Source: Gaiellaceae bacterium (GTDB taxonomy: Bacteria > Actinomycetota > Thermoleophilia > Gaiellales > Gaiellaceae). From it: a stretch of DNA of 64,000 bases. The notes under the pieces are model-generated. The model was not told the origin of the DNA and made no database searches. It worked only from the letters and a program-made list of their open reading frames with translations. The translations under genes were made by a program, and so were the position numbers. This document shows, one piece after another, positions 17,406 to 25,165 of this stretch (position 1 is its first letter; each line of letters begins with the position of its first letter). The stretch spans positions 186,001 through 250,000 of the forward strand of contig BPGK01000001.1 in the NCBI GenBank assembly GCA_026002995.1, in the 5' to 3' direction.

Positions 17406-18067
17406 CGCGAATCCTCGTGGTCGCCGCGCACCCGGACGACGAAGTGCTCGGGATGGGCGGCACGATCGCGGTGCACACGGACCGCGGAGACGCAGTGCGC
17501 GTGCTCGTGGTGACCGACGGCAGCTCGACCCAGTACCCGGGGGACGCGGAGATCCGCGCCCGGAAGGAGCAGGAGGCGGTCGCAGCCGCGCGCGAGCTCG
17601 GCGTCGACGACTACATCCACTTGGACCTCCCGGACATGCGCCTCGACACGCTCGCTCACGTCGAGCTCAACCACGTCGTCGAGCAGCACGTGCGTGACTT
17701 CGCTCCCGAGGTCGTCTACACGGTGCAGCCGGACGTGAACCTCGACCACAGGACGCTCTTCGACGCCGTTGCGGTGGCGACCCGTCCGACGCCCGGGCAC
17801 CCGGTCCGCCGTCTCCTCACCTACGCGCCGACTTCGAGCACGGAGTGGACGCCCGCGCCGCTCAACTGGTTCGTCCCGAACTGGTACGTCGACATCTCGG
17901 GCACGCTCGAGCGCAAGGTGGCTGCCTTCGCGCGCTACGAGACCGAGCGGCGCGACGAGCCGCACCCGCGCAGCGAGCGCGCGATCCGCGCGACCGCCGC
18001 CCATCACGGCTCGGCCTGCGGCTGTGCGTACGCGGAGCCGTTCGTGCTCGTCCGCGGCCTCGAGTAG
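17402..18067 (+). CDS. PIG-L/LmbE-family N-deacetylase
   Basis: This is a 221-residue zinc-dependent deacetylase of the PIG-L family, whose members remove the acetyl group from N-acetylglucosaminyl compounds. The metal motif AHPDDE lies at residues 9-14 (His 10 and Asp 13 as ligands), followed by VLGMGGTIA. The third ligand region is NLDHRTLFDAV (His 116). The C-terminus ends in YAEPFVLVRGLE, a family-typical tail. ATG 17402 overlaps the formyltransferase stop by four bases, implying coupled synthesis. The most economical reading is that the product of this enzyme, a free amino sugar, is formylated by the upstream protein. The true substrate, soluble or lipid-linked glycan, is not visible from sequence. 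Confidence 0.88.
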   Translation: MTRILVVAAHPDDEVLGMGGTIAVHTDRGDAVRVLVVTDGSSTQYPGDAEIRARKEQEAVAAARELGVDDYIHLDLPDMRLDTLAHVELNHVVEQHVRDFAPEVVYTVQPDVNLDHRTLFDAVAVATRPTPGHPVRRLLTYAPTSSTEWTPAPLNWFVPNWYVDISGTLERKVAAFARYETERRDEPHPRSERAIRATAAHHGSACGCAYAEPFVLVRGLE

Positions 18068-18076
18068 CGGTCCGCG

Positions 18077-19015
18077 ATGTCCCGGCTTCCGCAGACGATC
18101 GTCGTACTCGTCCTGCTCGGCGCGACCGCGGCAGCGTTCGCCGTGACCGAGCGTCTCAAGCTCGAGCGCAGCCCGATCACGGGGACGCGGGTGGACAAGG
18201 TCTTCTCTCCGGTCTGCGAGTGCGCCCGAGATCTCGCCGAGATCTCGTTCGTCCTTCGCCAGGGGACGCGTGTGACGGTCGACCTCCTCGACCGAGAAGG
18301 CGATCGGGTGCGGACGCTCGTCCGCGACCGCCCCGAGCGCCAGGGCCGCGTCGCGTACATCTGGGACGGCCGCGACGACGCCGGCCGCATCGTCCCGGAG
18401 GGGGTCTACCGTCCCCGGGTGCAGCTCCGGCGCCATGGGCGGACGATCGTGATGCCGAACCCGATCCGCGTCGACACGTCGGCGCCGAGGATCAGGGTGG
18501 AGCGGGTCTTCCCGCGCGTCTTCTCGCCCGACGGCGACGGTCGCCGCGACCGCGTGACGGCGACGTACGTCAGCGACGAGCCGGCGCGAGCGATGCTGCT
18601 CGTGGACGGACGGCGACGGGCGTTCGAGCGGTTCCCGAAGACTCGGGGGCGGCTCACCTGGTACGGGCGTGTCGCGGGGAGGCCCGTGCGCCCGGGGAGC
18701 TACGAGATCCAGCTTCGCGGCGTCGACCGTGCGGGGAACCGCTCGCTCAGCACCCGCCCCATCACCGTCAGGGTGCGCTACGTCGAGCTCTCGCGAGAGC
18801 GGATCGAGGTCGTGGCCGGCCGCCGCTTCTCCGTGCGCGTCTCCACCGACGCGCGCTCGTACCGGTGGCGCTTGGCTCGTCGGACGGGGGTGGAGACGCG
18901 GCGCCTTCTCGTTCTCCGCGCCCCCGCGCTACCCGGCGAGTACGTGCTCTACGTCGTCGTCGGGCGTCGCGCCGCCCGAGCGGAGGTCGTGGTCGCCGAG
19001 CCGCCGCCCGAGTGA
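18077..19015 (+). CDS. Membrane-anchored FlgD-type Ig-domain protein
   Basis: This 312-residue protein has an N-terminal hydrophobic anchor or signal (PQTIVVLVLLGATAAAFAV, about residues 5-23) and two Ig-like modules related to the FlgD Ig domain. The first contains YIWDGRDDAGRIVPEGVYRPRVQL (described in part: WDGRDDAGRIVPEGVY, about 94-109). The second begins FSPDGDGRRDRVTATY and ends with RPVRPGSYEIQLRGVDRAGN. A basic beta-rich C-terminal domain follows, with no motif I recognise. It is predicted to sit outside the membrane. It lies between a deacetylase gene and a sulfotransferase gene with which it shares TGATG, so it may be a scaffold or accessory of the tailoring set; that is inference. 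It resembles the C-terminal part of the protein at 4755. Confidence 0.75.
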   Translation: MSRLPQTIVVLVLLGATAAAFAVTERLKLERSPITGTRVDKVFSPVCECARDLAEISFVLRQGTRVTVDLLDREGDRVRTLVRDRPERQGRVAYIWDGRDDAGRIVPEGVYRPRVQLRRHGRTIVMPNPIRVDTSAPRIRVERVFPRVFSPDGDGRRDRVTATYVSDEPARAMLLVDGRRRAFERFPKTRGRLTWYGRVAGRPVRPGSYEIQLRGVDRAGNRSLSTRPITVRVRYVELSRERIEVVAGRRFSVRVSTDARSYRWRLARRTGVETRRLLVLRAPALPGEYVLYVVVGRRAARAEVVVAEPPPE

Positions 19016-20010
19016 TGAGGCCTCCTCTGATCGTGCTCGGCGTGAGCCGGTCGGGGACGACGCTCCTGCGCGTGATCCTCGACCGCTCGCCGGGCATCGC
19101 GATTCCGGACGAGTCGTTCTTCGTACCCCTCCTCGCGCGCCGCCACGGTCGTCGGCTCGTCCCCGCGCGGTTTCTCGACGACGTGAGCCGTCTCCCTACG
19201 GTCGCCGCCTGGCATCTCTCTCCGGCCGACGTGGGGGCGCGCCTGCGGCCGGGCATGGGGGTGGGGGAGGCGATCGGCGCGATCTTCGAGGCGTACGCGG
19301 CGAGAGAGGGAAAGCCTCGCTGGGGGGACAAGACCCCGATGTACATGCGACACCTCCCGCTCCTCGAGCGGCTCTTTCCTGACGCGCAGTACGTCCACCT
19401 GATCCGCGACGGCCGCGACGCCGCCGTCTCGTTCCTGGAGATGCCCGCCGGGACGTACACGCGCACGTGGGCGCACCCGGACGCGCCGGCGGGGTTCGCC
19501 TGCCTGTGGCGGACGGAGGTCCTCGCGGCGCGCGCTCTCGGAGCACGGGTCGGGCGGGCGCGCTACCACGAGGCGCGCTACGAGGATCTCGTCGCCGATC
19601 CCGAGGGGGTCGTCCGCGGGATCTGCCGCTTCGCCGACCTGCCGTTCGAGCCTGCGATGCTCGACTACTCGGACGCGGTCGACGTCTCCGCGAAGCCGCA
19701 CCAGCAGCGCCTGCTCCAGCCGCCGACGTCTGGCGTCCGCGACTGGCGAGTCGAGCTCGGCCGCGACGACGTACGGAGATTCGAGGCGATCGCCGGCGAT
19801 CTCCTCGCCGAGCTCGGCTACGAGTTGGCCTACCCGCCGGCGCGTCGCCTGTCCCTGCCTGCTCGACTCGCGCTCGGCCGCTACCGCACGATGCTGGGAG
19901 CATGGAACGCGACCGTCTCGGCGGTGCAGCGATCGCCGCTCTGGCGGCGCAGACACCCTCGGCTCGACGGGCTCAGCGCGCCGGAACGTTGCGTCCGCGG
20001 TACGCGATGA
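19015..20010 (+). CDS. PAPS-dependent sulfotransferase
   Basis: This 331-residue cytosolic sulfotransferase moves the sulfuryl group from PAPS to an acceptor, probably a glycan or lipid. The 5'-phosphosulfate loop is GVSRSGTTLLRVI (about residues 9-21). The 3'-phosphate site is YVHLIRDGRDAAVSF (126-140), with the Arg and Ser of the family motif present. RWGDKTPMY (102-110) is a conserved segment of the Sulfotransfer_1/3-type bacterial enzymes. ATG 19015 sits in TGATG with the preceding Ig-domain gene. Its last 38 bases overlap the 3' end of the convergent PQQ-repeat gene. CysC and Sat at 13.3-15.1 kb would provide its donor. Confidence 0.9.
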   Translation: MRPPLIVLGVSRSGTTLLRVILDRSPGIAIPDESFFVPLLARRHGRRLVPARFLDDVSRLPTVAAWHLSPADVGARLRPGMGVGEAIGAIFEAYAAREGKPRWGDKTPMYMRHLPLLERLFPDAQYVHLIRDGRDAAVSFLEMPAGTYTRTWAHPDAPAGFACLWRTEVLAARALGARVGRARYHEARYEDLVADPEGVVRGICRFADLPFEPAMLDYSDAVDVSAKPHQQRLLQPPTSGVRDWRVELGRDDVRRFEAIAGDLLAELGYELAYPPARRLSLPARLALGRYRTMLGAWNATVSAVQRSPLWRRRHPRLDGLSAPERCVRGTR

Positions 20011-21232
20011 GGCGCCCGTTGAGCGAGAAGAAGTACGTTCGCTCGGTGGCGATCCCCGGGGTGTAGCGTCCCATCGGCAGCCGCCAGACGATCCTTCCGT
20101 CCGCGACGCGAAGCCCGAACGTGCGGCCCTCGAGAACCGAGACGAAGACGGCGTCGCCGATCACGACCGGGGCGCCGAGGATCCTTCCTCCGACCCACCG
20201 GCTCCAGAGCTCTTCCCCGGTCGTCGCCCGGAACGCTCGGACGACGCCGTCGAAGCCGCCGACGAAGACGCGCCCTCGGGCGACGGCGGGCGTCGTGTAG
20301 CCGAGGCCGCCGACCCTCCCGGTCCAGGCGATTGCGCCGCTCGCCGCGGAGAGAGCGACCACCTTGCCCGAGCGGGCGAGGGAGTACACGCGCTCGCCGT
20401 CGGTGGACGGGCTCGCGTAGAAGCTCTCGTAGCGGAAGCTGTCGCGCGCGACGTACGTCGTCCAGAGCTCTCGTCCCGTGCGCCGGTCGACGCAGACGAA
20501 GGCGCCGGAGTAGTTCGTCACGCACACTCGGTCCGCGACGACAGACGGGCTCGCATTGATCCGACCGCGCGTGTCGTAGGCCCACCGCACCTCGCCGGTC
20601 GCCGAGCGCACCGCGAAGAGCCGTCCGTCGTGCGAGCCGAAGTAGGCGAGCCCGTCCACGACGACCGGAGAGGACTCGACCTTGCCGGCCGTCCGCACCT
20701 GCCAGAGGCGCCCCCCGGTGCGCCGGTCGAGCGCCGTGACCGTGCCAGCCTGGGAAGCGACGAGCAGTCGCGGGCCGTCGATCGCGGGGCTCGAGGGGAG
20801 CGTGCCGCCGACGCGGGTTTTCCACTCCACCTTCCCCGTCGTGGCATCGATCGCGTAGGTCGTGCCGCGGAAGCTATTCACGTATAGGACGCCGTCGCAG
20901 TAGACCGGGGCGAACTCGATGTAGCTGTCGAGGACGCGCGTCCAGAGAAGGCGCTTGCGGGGAAGGCCGAGTCGCGCTCCCGGCCGGGCGAGCGTGCGTC
21001 TCGGATCGCCCCCGAACTCGCGCCAGCAGAGGCGGTCAGCGCTCGTCTCGGGCCGCGTGGGTGGAAGCGGCACGGGCTCGGTCGCCTCCGAGACGGTCAC
21101 GCCTTCGAGCTCCGTGTCGAGGGCGCCCCGGGATGCCTCCGGGCGAAACATCCAGACGGCCACGGTTACACCTCCGAGGGCGACGACGAGCGCAGCGACG
21201 GCGGCGAGGATCCAGACGAACGGCTTTGGCAT
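19973..21232 (-). CDS. Membrane-anchored PQQ-type beta-propeller protein
   Basis: This 419-residue protein has one N-terminal membrane helix (PFVWILAAVAALVVALGGVTV, given by position 4-24) and an outer-face domain. The domain consists of repeated PQQ/YVTN-like blades from about residue 90 to the end. Blade consensus is visible in ATTGKVEWKTRVGG, DRRTGGRLWQVRTAG, SATGEVRWAYDTRG, DRRTGRELW, SGAIAWTGRVGG and TTGEELWSRWVGG. No PQQ-dependent dehydrogenase catalytic residues are obvious, so a structural, binding or assembly role (BamB-like fold) is likelier than oxidation. The start ATG 21232 is the only one that includes the anchor. The 3' end overlaps the convergent sulfotransferase gene by 38 bases. 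Confidence 0.85.
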   Translation of the reverse strand: MPKPFVWILAAVAALVVALGGVTVAVWMFRPEASRGALDTELEGVTVSEATEPVPLPPTRPETSADRLCWREFGGDPRRTLARPGARLGLPRKRLLWTRVLDSYIEFAPVYCDGVLYVNSFRGTTYAIDATTGKVEWKTRVGGTLPSSPAIDGPRLLVASQAGTVTALDRRTGGRLWQVRTAGKVESSPVVVDGLAYFGSHDGRLFAVRSATGEVRWAYDTRGRINASPSVVADRVCVTNYSGAFVCVDRRTGRELWTTYVARDSFRYESFYASPSTDGERVYSLARSGKVVALSAASGAIAWTGRVGGLGYTTPAVARGRVFVGGFDGVVRAFRATTGEELWSRWVGGRILGAPVVIGDAVFVSVLEGRTFGLRVADGRIVWRLPMGRYTPGIATERTYFFSLNGRLIAYRGRNVPAR

Positions 21233-21263
21233 GTGGAGGGGCCGGTCGCGTGCCGGCCCGAGG

Positions 21264-22760
21264 TCAGTGTGCCAACGAAAGCGGCGTCCCCCCGCTCGTC
21301 GCCGGCTCGGACTCGGCGCTCCTTGCCTGCGTGGCGGGAGCCGCGAGCACCGCTGCGGCCAGTCCCAGGACTCCCCAGACCAGGGGGTCCTCGAAGAATC
21401 CCGCGTACAGGAGCGAGTGCACGACGAGCGCCCCGAGCACCGCGGCGAGGCCGACGCCGAGCATGCGGTCGCGGCGGGCGACGAGTCGGAGCGCCCAAGC
21501 CGTCGCCGCGAGGAGCCACGCGTACAGGGCGAATCCGACGAGGCCGAGGTCGGCGAGGATCGTCAACGGCGTCGTGTGGGAGGCGTTGCGGGCCGGGGAG
21601 CCCCGTCCCGAGAGCTCGCTCGAGGCACGCGGCTGCCCACCGATCCCGACTCCGACGAGCGGGCGCGCTGCGACTACCTCGAGGGTGACCTCGACGAGGC
21701 GGGAGCGTCCGCTCGTGACCTCGCGGGCCGAGCGTCCCTCGATCGCCTGTGCAGCGAAGGCGGCCGCTGCGAGCGCTGCGAGGAGCGCGCAGACGACGAG
21801 GACGAGGCGGACCGGCCTGCTCGCCCCGACGAGAGCGATCGCGAACGTCGCGGCGAACAGGGCGACGAAGCTCGACTGCGAGTACGAGTAGAAGAGCCCC
21901 CAGAAGAGGAGGCCGACGAGGGCGCTGAGGGCAACCCACTCGAGTGTCCGTCCTCGGCGGAAGAGGATCGCGACGAGTAAGACGACGATCGGCACGACGA
22001 GGTAGCGCCCGTAGAGGCTCGGATCCTTGAACAGCGACGTGACGCGGAAGAACGTCGTGTATGCGTTCGCGACCTCGACGTCGCGTGCGAAGAAGAGCGT
22101 CCGCGTCTGCGCCTGCCAGATTCCGATCACTGCGAAGAGCGTCCCCAGCCCGGCGAGCGTCAGCAGGAGCGCCCGAGGCAGCCACCCCGCCAGCGGCGCT
22201 CGCGCGAGCGTGGCGAGGCCGGCAGTGAAGGGGAAGACGAAGAACGCGAGCGCGATCCCTCCGGAACGTGGATCCCACGTCCACAGAAACGACGCCGAGG
22301 CGAAGGTCGCGAAGGCGGCGAGCGGGAGCGCGAGCAGGCGCGGCGGGGCCGGCGGTCGTTTGCCGAGGACGACTCGGAGAGCGAGCGCGAGCGCGGAGGC
22401 GGCGATCGCGACGTAGAGGGGCCCGAGCAGAAAGGCCTCCTCGGAGCCGAGCTCGACCGGAACCCGGAACGGCGCGGCGGCGAGGAGCACGACCGGCACG
22501 ACCGTTGGGTAGCGGACGAGCGGCACCGCGGCCACGACGACGACGGCGACGCCGACCGCGACGAGCGCAAGCCCGGTCGGCTCGGTCAGCAGGAGCCGGA
22601 GGTCGTCGTCGCCGACGAGCGAGCGCACGAGGCCGAGCGAGCCGACTCCGAGCAGGAGGAGGCCGACGAGGGGCGAGAAGCGGTCGCGTGGGACGAGCGC
22701 GAGGATCGCGCCCAGCGCTCCGACGAGCGCGGCGACCTGCGCGGCCTCCGGGTGCTCCAT
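21264..22760 (-). CDS. O-antigen ligase/polymerase-like membrane protein
   Basis: This 498-residue, very hydrophobic protein has about 12 predicted membrane helices and a large outer loop, the architecture of the Wzy/WaaL (O-antigen ligase) family. The family loop region includes SGRSRLVEVTLEVVAARPLVGVGIGG, of which VAARPLVGVGIGG (about residue 385) is the characteristic ARP-L-G-G segment, followed by NASHTTPLTILADLGLVGF with the conserved His and Glu/Asp-type contacts. Such proteins polymerise or transfer undecaprenyl-linked glycans on the outer face. The gene starts at ATG 22760 and is divergent from the second PIG-L gene. A second, different member lies at 50727. Confidence 0.85.
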   Translation of the reverse strand: MEHPEAAQVAALVGALGAILALVPRDRFSPLVGLLLLGVGSLGLVRSLVGDDDLRLLLTEPTGLALVAVGVAVVVVAAVPLVRYPTVVPVVLLAAAPFRVPVELGSEEAFLLGPLYVAIAASALALALRVVLGKRPPAPPRLLALPLAAFATFASASFLWTWDPRSGGIALAFFVFPFTAGLATLARAPLAGWLPRALLLTLAGLGTLFAVIGIWQAQTRTLFFARDVEVANAYTTFFRVTSLFKDPSLYGRYLVVPIVVLLVAILFRRGRTLEWVALSALVGLLFWGLFYSYSQSSFVALFAATFAIALVGASRPVRLVLVVCALLAALAAAAFAAQAIEGRSAREVTSGRSRLVEVTLEVVAARPLVGVGIGGQPRASSELSGRGSPARNASHTTPLTILADLGLVGFALYAWLLAATAWALRLVARRDRMLGVGLAAVLGALVVHSLLYAGFFEDPLVWGVLGLAAAVLAAPATQARSAESEPATSGGTPLSLAH

Positions 22761-22800
22761 GGCGGAGAACGGTACGTGGTTTCGATGCTTGAATAGCGCG

Positions 22801-23436
22801 GTGATCGAGGGCTGGAAGAAGGCGCTCGTCCTCGCTCCGCATACCGACGACGGCGAGCTCGGGTGCGGGGGGACGATGGCGAGGCTGGTCGAGGGCGGCT
22901 GCGAGGTGCGCTACGTCGCCTTCTCCATCGCCACCCGCTCGCTCCCGCCCGGCTTCGAGCCGGACACGCTCGCCCGTGAGGTACGCGCCGCGACTGCCGA
23001 GCTCGGGATCCCCGAGTCGCACCTCACCGTCCACGACTTCGACGTTCGCACCTTCCCCGAGCGCCGCCAGGACATCCTCGAGCTCCTCGTCGCGCTCTGG
23101 GAGGAGTGGCGTCCCGACGTCGTCTTCCAGCCCTCCCACCACGACGTCCACCAGGATCACCAGACGATCGCGCAGGAGGGCCTGCGGGCGTTCAAGCGGA
23201 CGACGATCCTTGGCTACGAGGTGCCCTGGAACAACTTCGACTTCTCCTATGGCGCCTACCTCGCGCTCGAGCGTCGCCACGTCGAGCGGAAGGTGGCCGC
23301 GCTCGCCTGCTACGCGTCGCAGCAGCACCGCCGCTACGCGAACCCGGAGTACATCTGGAACCTCGCCCGCGTCCACGGCGTGAACGTGAACCGCGAGTAC
23401 GCGGAGTGCTTCCAGGTGTACCGCATCGTCGCGTAG
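22801..23436 (+). CDS. Second PIG-L/LmbE-family N-deacetylase
   Basis: This zinc deacetylase of about 211 residues is related to the one at 17402 but in a different subfamily. The motif reads APHTDDGELGCGG (His 14, Asp 16 and Asp 17 from GTG 22801), a common variant of AHPDDE. The second metal region is QPSHHDVHQDHQTIAQEG (about residues 107-124). The C-terminal part, HVERKVAALACYASQQHRRY, is typical of sugar N-deacetylases of surface-polysaccharide loci. GTG 22801 is preferred because the protein then begins four or five residues before the core strand; ATG 22759 would add 14 residues and overlap the divergent gene. Its substrate is probably an N-acetylated sugar or glycolipid. Confidence 0.85.
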   Translation: MIEGWKKALVLAPHTDDGELGCGGTMARLVEGGCEVRYVAFSIATRSLPPGFEPDTLAREVRAATAELGIPESHLTVHDFDVRTFPERRQDILELLVALWEEWRPDVVFQPSHHDVHQDHQTIAQEGLRAFKRTTILGYEVPWNNFDFSYGAYLALERRHVERKVAALACYASQQHRRYANPEYIWNLARVHGVNVNREYAECFQVYRIVA

Positions 23437-23446
23437 AGCAACAACA

Positions 23447-23590
23447 GGGGTCAGGTCTCTCGTGTTGCACGCGGCCGATCCTGCTCCGCAGTGGCGGTTG
23501 GGCGGGTAGCGCCGCGAGCGCGTCGACCGGCGTGCAACGCGAGAGACCTGACCCCGTGTTGCAGCCGAGCAACGCGAGAGACCTGACCCC
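23447..23590. repeat. REP-like palindromic repeat, three copies (GGGGTCAGGTCTC family)
   Basis: A 26-base arm at 23447-23472, starting GGGGTCAGGTCTCTCG, is inverted at 23530-23555 with one mismatch. A further copy of the right arm (22 bases, ending GAGAGACCTGACCCC) follows at 23569-23590. The arms flank a 57-base spacer. The same core recurs at 34106-34154. The layout resembles REP/BIME elements mobilised in trans by a RAYT-type transposase; no such gene is in the window. Confidence 0.7.
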
Positions 23591-23673
23591 GAACAAGCAG
23601 GCGGAAGGCAACGCCGACGCCGGTGTCGAGCGCGTCCTTCAGTCGATCCGCGCCGGTGCCGATAGTGGAGTAA

Positions 23674-25110
23674 GTGACCCCCCGACAGGGCGACACCACG
23701 GTGCCTGCGGCGACCACAGAGGTGGAATCGCATACACCGCTCCCGCGCCTCACGCGCCGGGTCTTCCACGACCTCGCGATCTGGATGGTCGGTCTCGGGC
23801 TGCTCACGGGACTGGTCTTCCCTCCGTTCGTCCTCCTCCTCGGCCTGCCGGCGGAGCGTGTCCTCGAGCCGACCTTCTTCTCGGCAACGCTCGGTGCGGG
23901 CCTCTTGGTCGGGGCACTCAACTTCTGGCTCGCACGTTCGGTCGTGGGGGCGCGCCTGGAGCTGCTCCGTGGCCGGATGGCGGAGATCGAGGAGACCGTG
24001 CGCCGCGTCGTCGAGCTCGGGGACGCGAGCGGCTGCGATCCCGATGCGTGCCGGATGCAGGTCGACTCGGACGACGAGCTCGGGGCGGTGGCGGAGGCGT
24101 TCAACGCCCTCGTCGAGGCGCTCGCAGCGAGTCACCGGGTGAACGACGTCGACCGGAGGATGGGCGCCCTTCTCGCCGCGCACCTCGATCTCACGATCCT
24201 CGCCCGCGAAGTGCTCCAAGAGCTCGGGAGGAGCTTCGAGGCGGAGGCGAGCGCTCTCTGCCTCGAGCGCGACGGCGAGCTCGTCGCCGTGGCCGCGCAG
24301 GGGCTCGTGGACGCCGATTCGGTAGCGACGAGCGATCCGGTTCGCGTCGCCTACCGCGAGGGACGCACGCTCCGGATCGCCGTTCCCAGCGACCTCCTCG
24401 TCGACGCCGGGGTCACGCACTTCCGGCCTCGCTCCGTCCTCGTCCTTCCGCTCGAGCTACGGGGCGTCCGCCTGGGCGCTCTCCTCGTCGCCTCATCCAA
24501 GGAGATCGACGAGGAGAGCGAGCGGCTCCTCGGTCGCCTGCTCCCCCACATGGCAGTTGCGATCCACAACGCGCTCGGGCACGAGCGGCTGCAGCGGGTC
24601 GCGGCTCGAGACGCGCTCACCGGCGTCTACAACCGCCGGTACGGCATGGAGCGGCTCGCGAAGGAGTTCGAGCGGGCGGTGCGCTCGAGCGAGCCGCTCG
24701 GCCTCCTCCTCTTCGATATCGACCGCTTCAAGGCGATCAACGACTCCCACGGCCACCTCGTGGGCGACCGCGTACTCGTCTCCGTGGCGAGGTGTGCGCA
24801 ACGCTCTCTGCGCGAGGGAGACGTTCTCGTGCGCTATGGGGGCGAGGAGTTCCTCGCCATCCTCCCGGGAGCGGGCCACGCCGACATCTCGGTGATCGGG
24901 GAGCGGATCCGCTCCATCGTGTCGGAGGAGCGCATCGAGGCGCCGATGCCGCAGGTCACGGTGAGCGTCGGGGGCGCTTCCTACCCCGCAGTCACGGCAG
25001 CAGACGTAGACGAGCTCCTCCGAGCGGCAGACCAGGCCCTCTACCTCGCGAAGGCAGCGGGTCGAGACCGCGTCGTGATGGCCGATCCTGTGCTGCGTGC
25101 GGCTTCCTGA
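23674..25110 (+). CDS. Diguanylate cyclase with membrane anchor, HAMP-like and GAF domains
   Basis: This 478-residue protein makes cyclic di-GMP from two GTP. The order is: two N-terminal membrane helices (about 30-52 and 65-85), a HAMP-like linker (LELLRGRMAEIEETVRRVVE to DELGAVAEAFNALVEAL, including a CDPDAC insert), a GAF-like sensor from about 165 to 310, and a GGDEF domain from about 320. The active loop is RYGGEEF (GGEEF about 389-393), and an intact inhibitory I-site REGD lies five residues before it, so product feedback is expected. FDIDRFKAINDSHGH carries the metal and GTP contacts. It starts at GTG 23674, just after the REP-like repeats. It may tie surface-glycan output to c-di-GMP, but no receptor is visible here. 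Confidence 0.92.
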   Translation: MTPRQGDTTVPAATTEVESHTPLPRLTRRVFHDLAIWMVGLGLLTGLVFPPFVLLLGLPAERVLEPTFFSATLGAGLLVGALNFWLARSVVGARLELLRGRMAEIEETVRRVVELGDASGCDPDACRMQVDSDDELGAVAEAFNALVEALAASHRVNDVDRRMGALLAAHLDLTILAREVLQELGRSFEAEASALCLERDGELVAVAAQGLVDADSVATSDPVRVAYREGRTLRIAVPSDLLVDAGVTHFRPRSVLVLPLELRGVRLGALLVASSKEIDEESERLLGRLLPHMAVAIHNALGHERLQRVAARDALTGVYNRRYGMERLAKEFERAVRSSEPLGLLLFDIDRFKAINDSHGHLVGDRVLVSVARCAQRSLREGDVLVRYGGEEFLAILPGAGHADISVIGERIRSIVSEERIEAPMPQVTVSVGGASYPAVTAADVDELLRAADQALYLAKAAGRDRVVMADPVLRAAS

Positions 25111-25165
25111 CCTGCATGAGCTCGGGGTCGAGCTCCGAGCCTCGTCGCTCGTCGGCGCCGGCTCT

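Noticed and set aside
21166-24420. A 1084-codon open frame on the minus strand over several genes
   Set aside because: Composition is low-complexity and it crosses the deacetylase and part of the diguanylate cyclase gene in another frame; no motif supports it.
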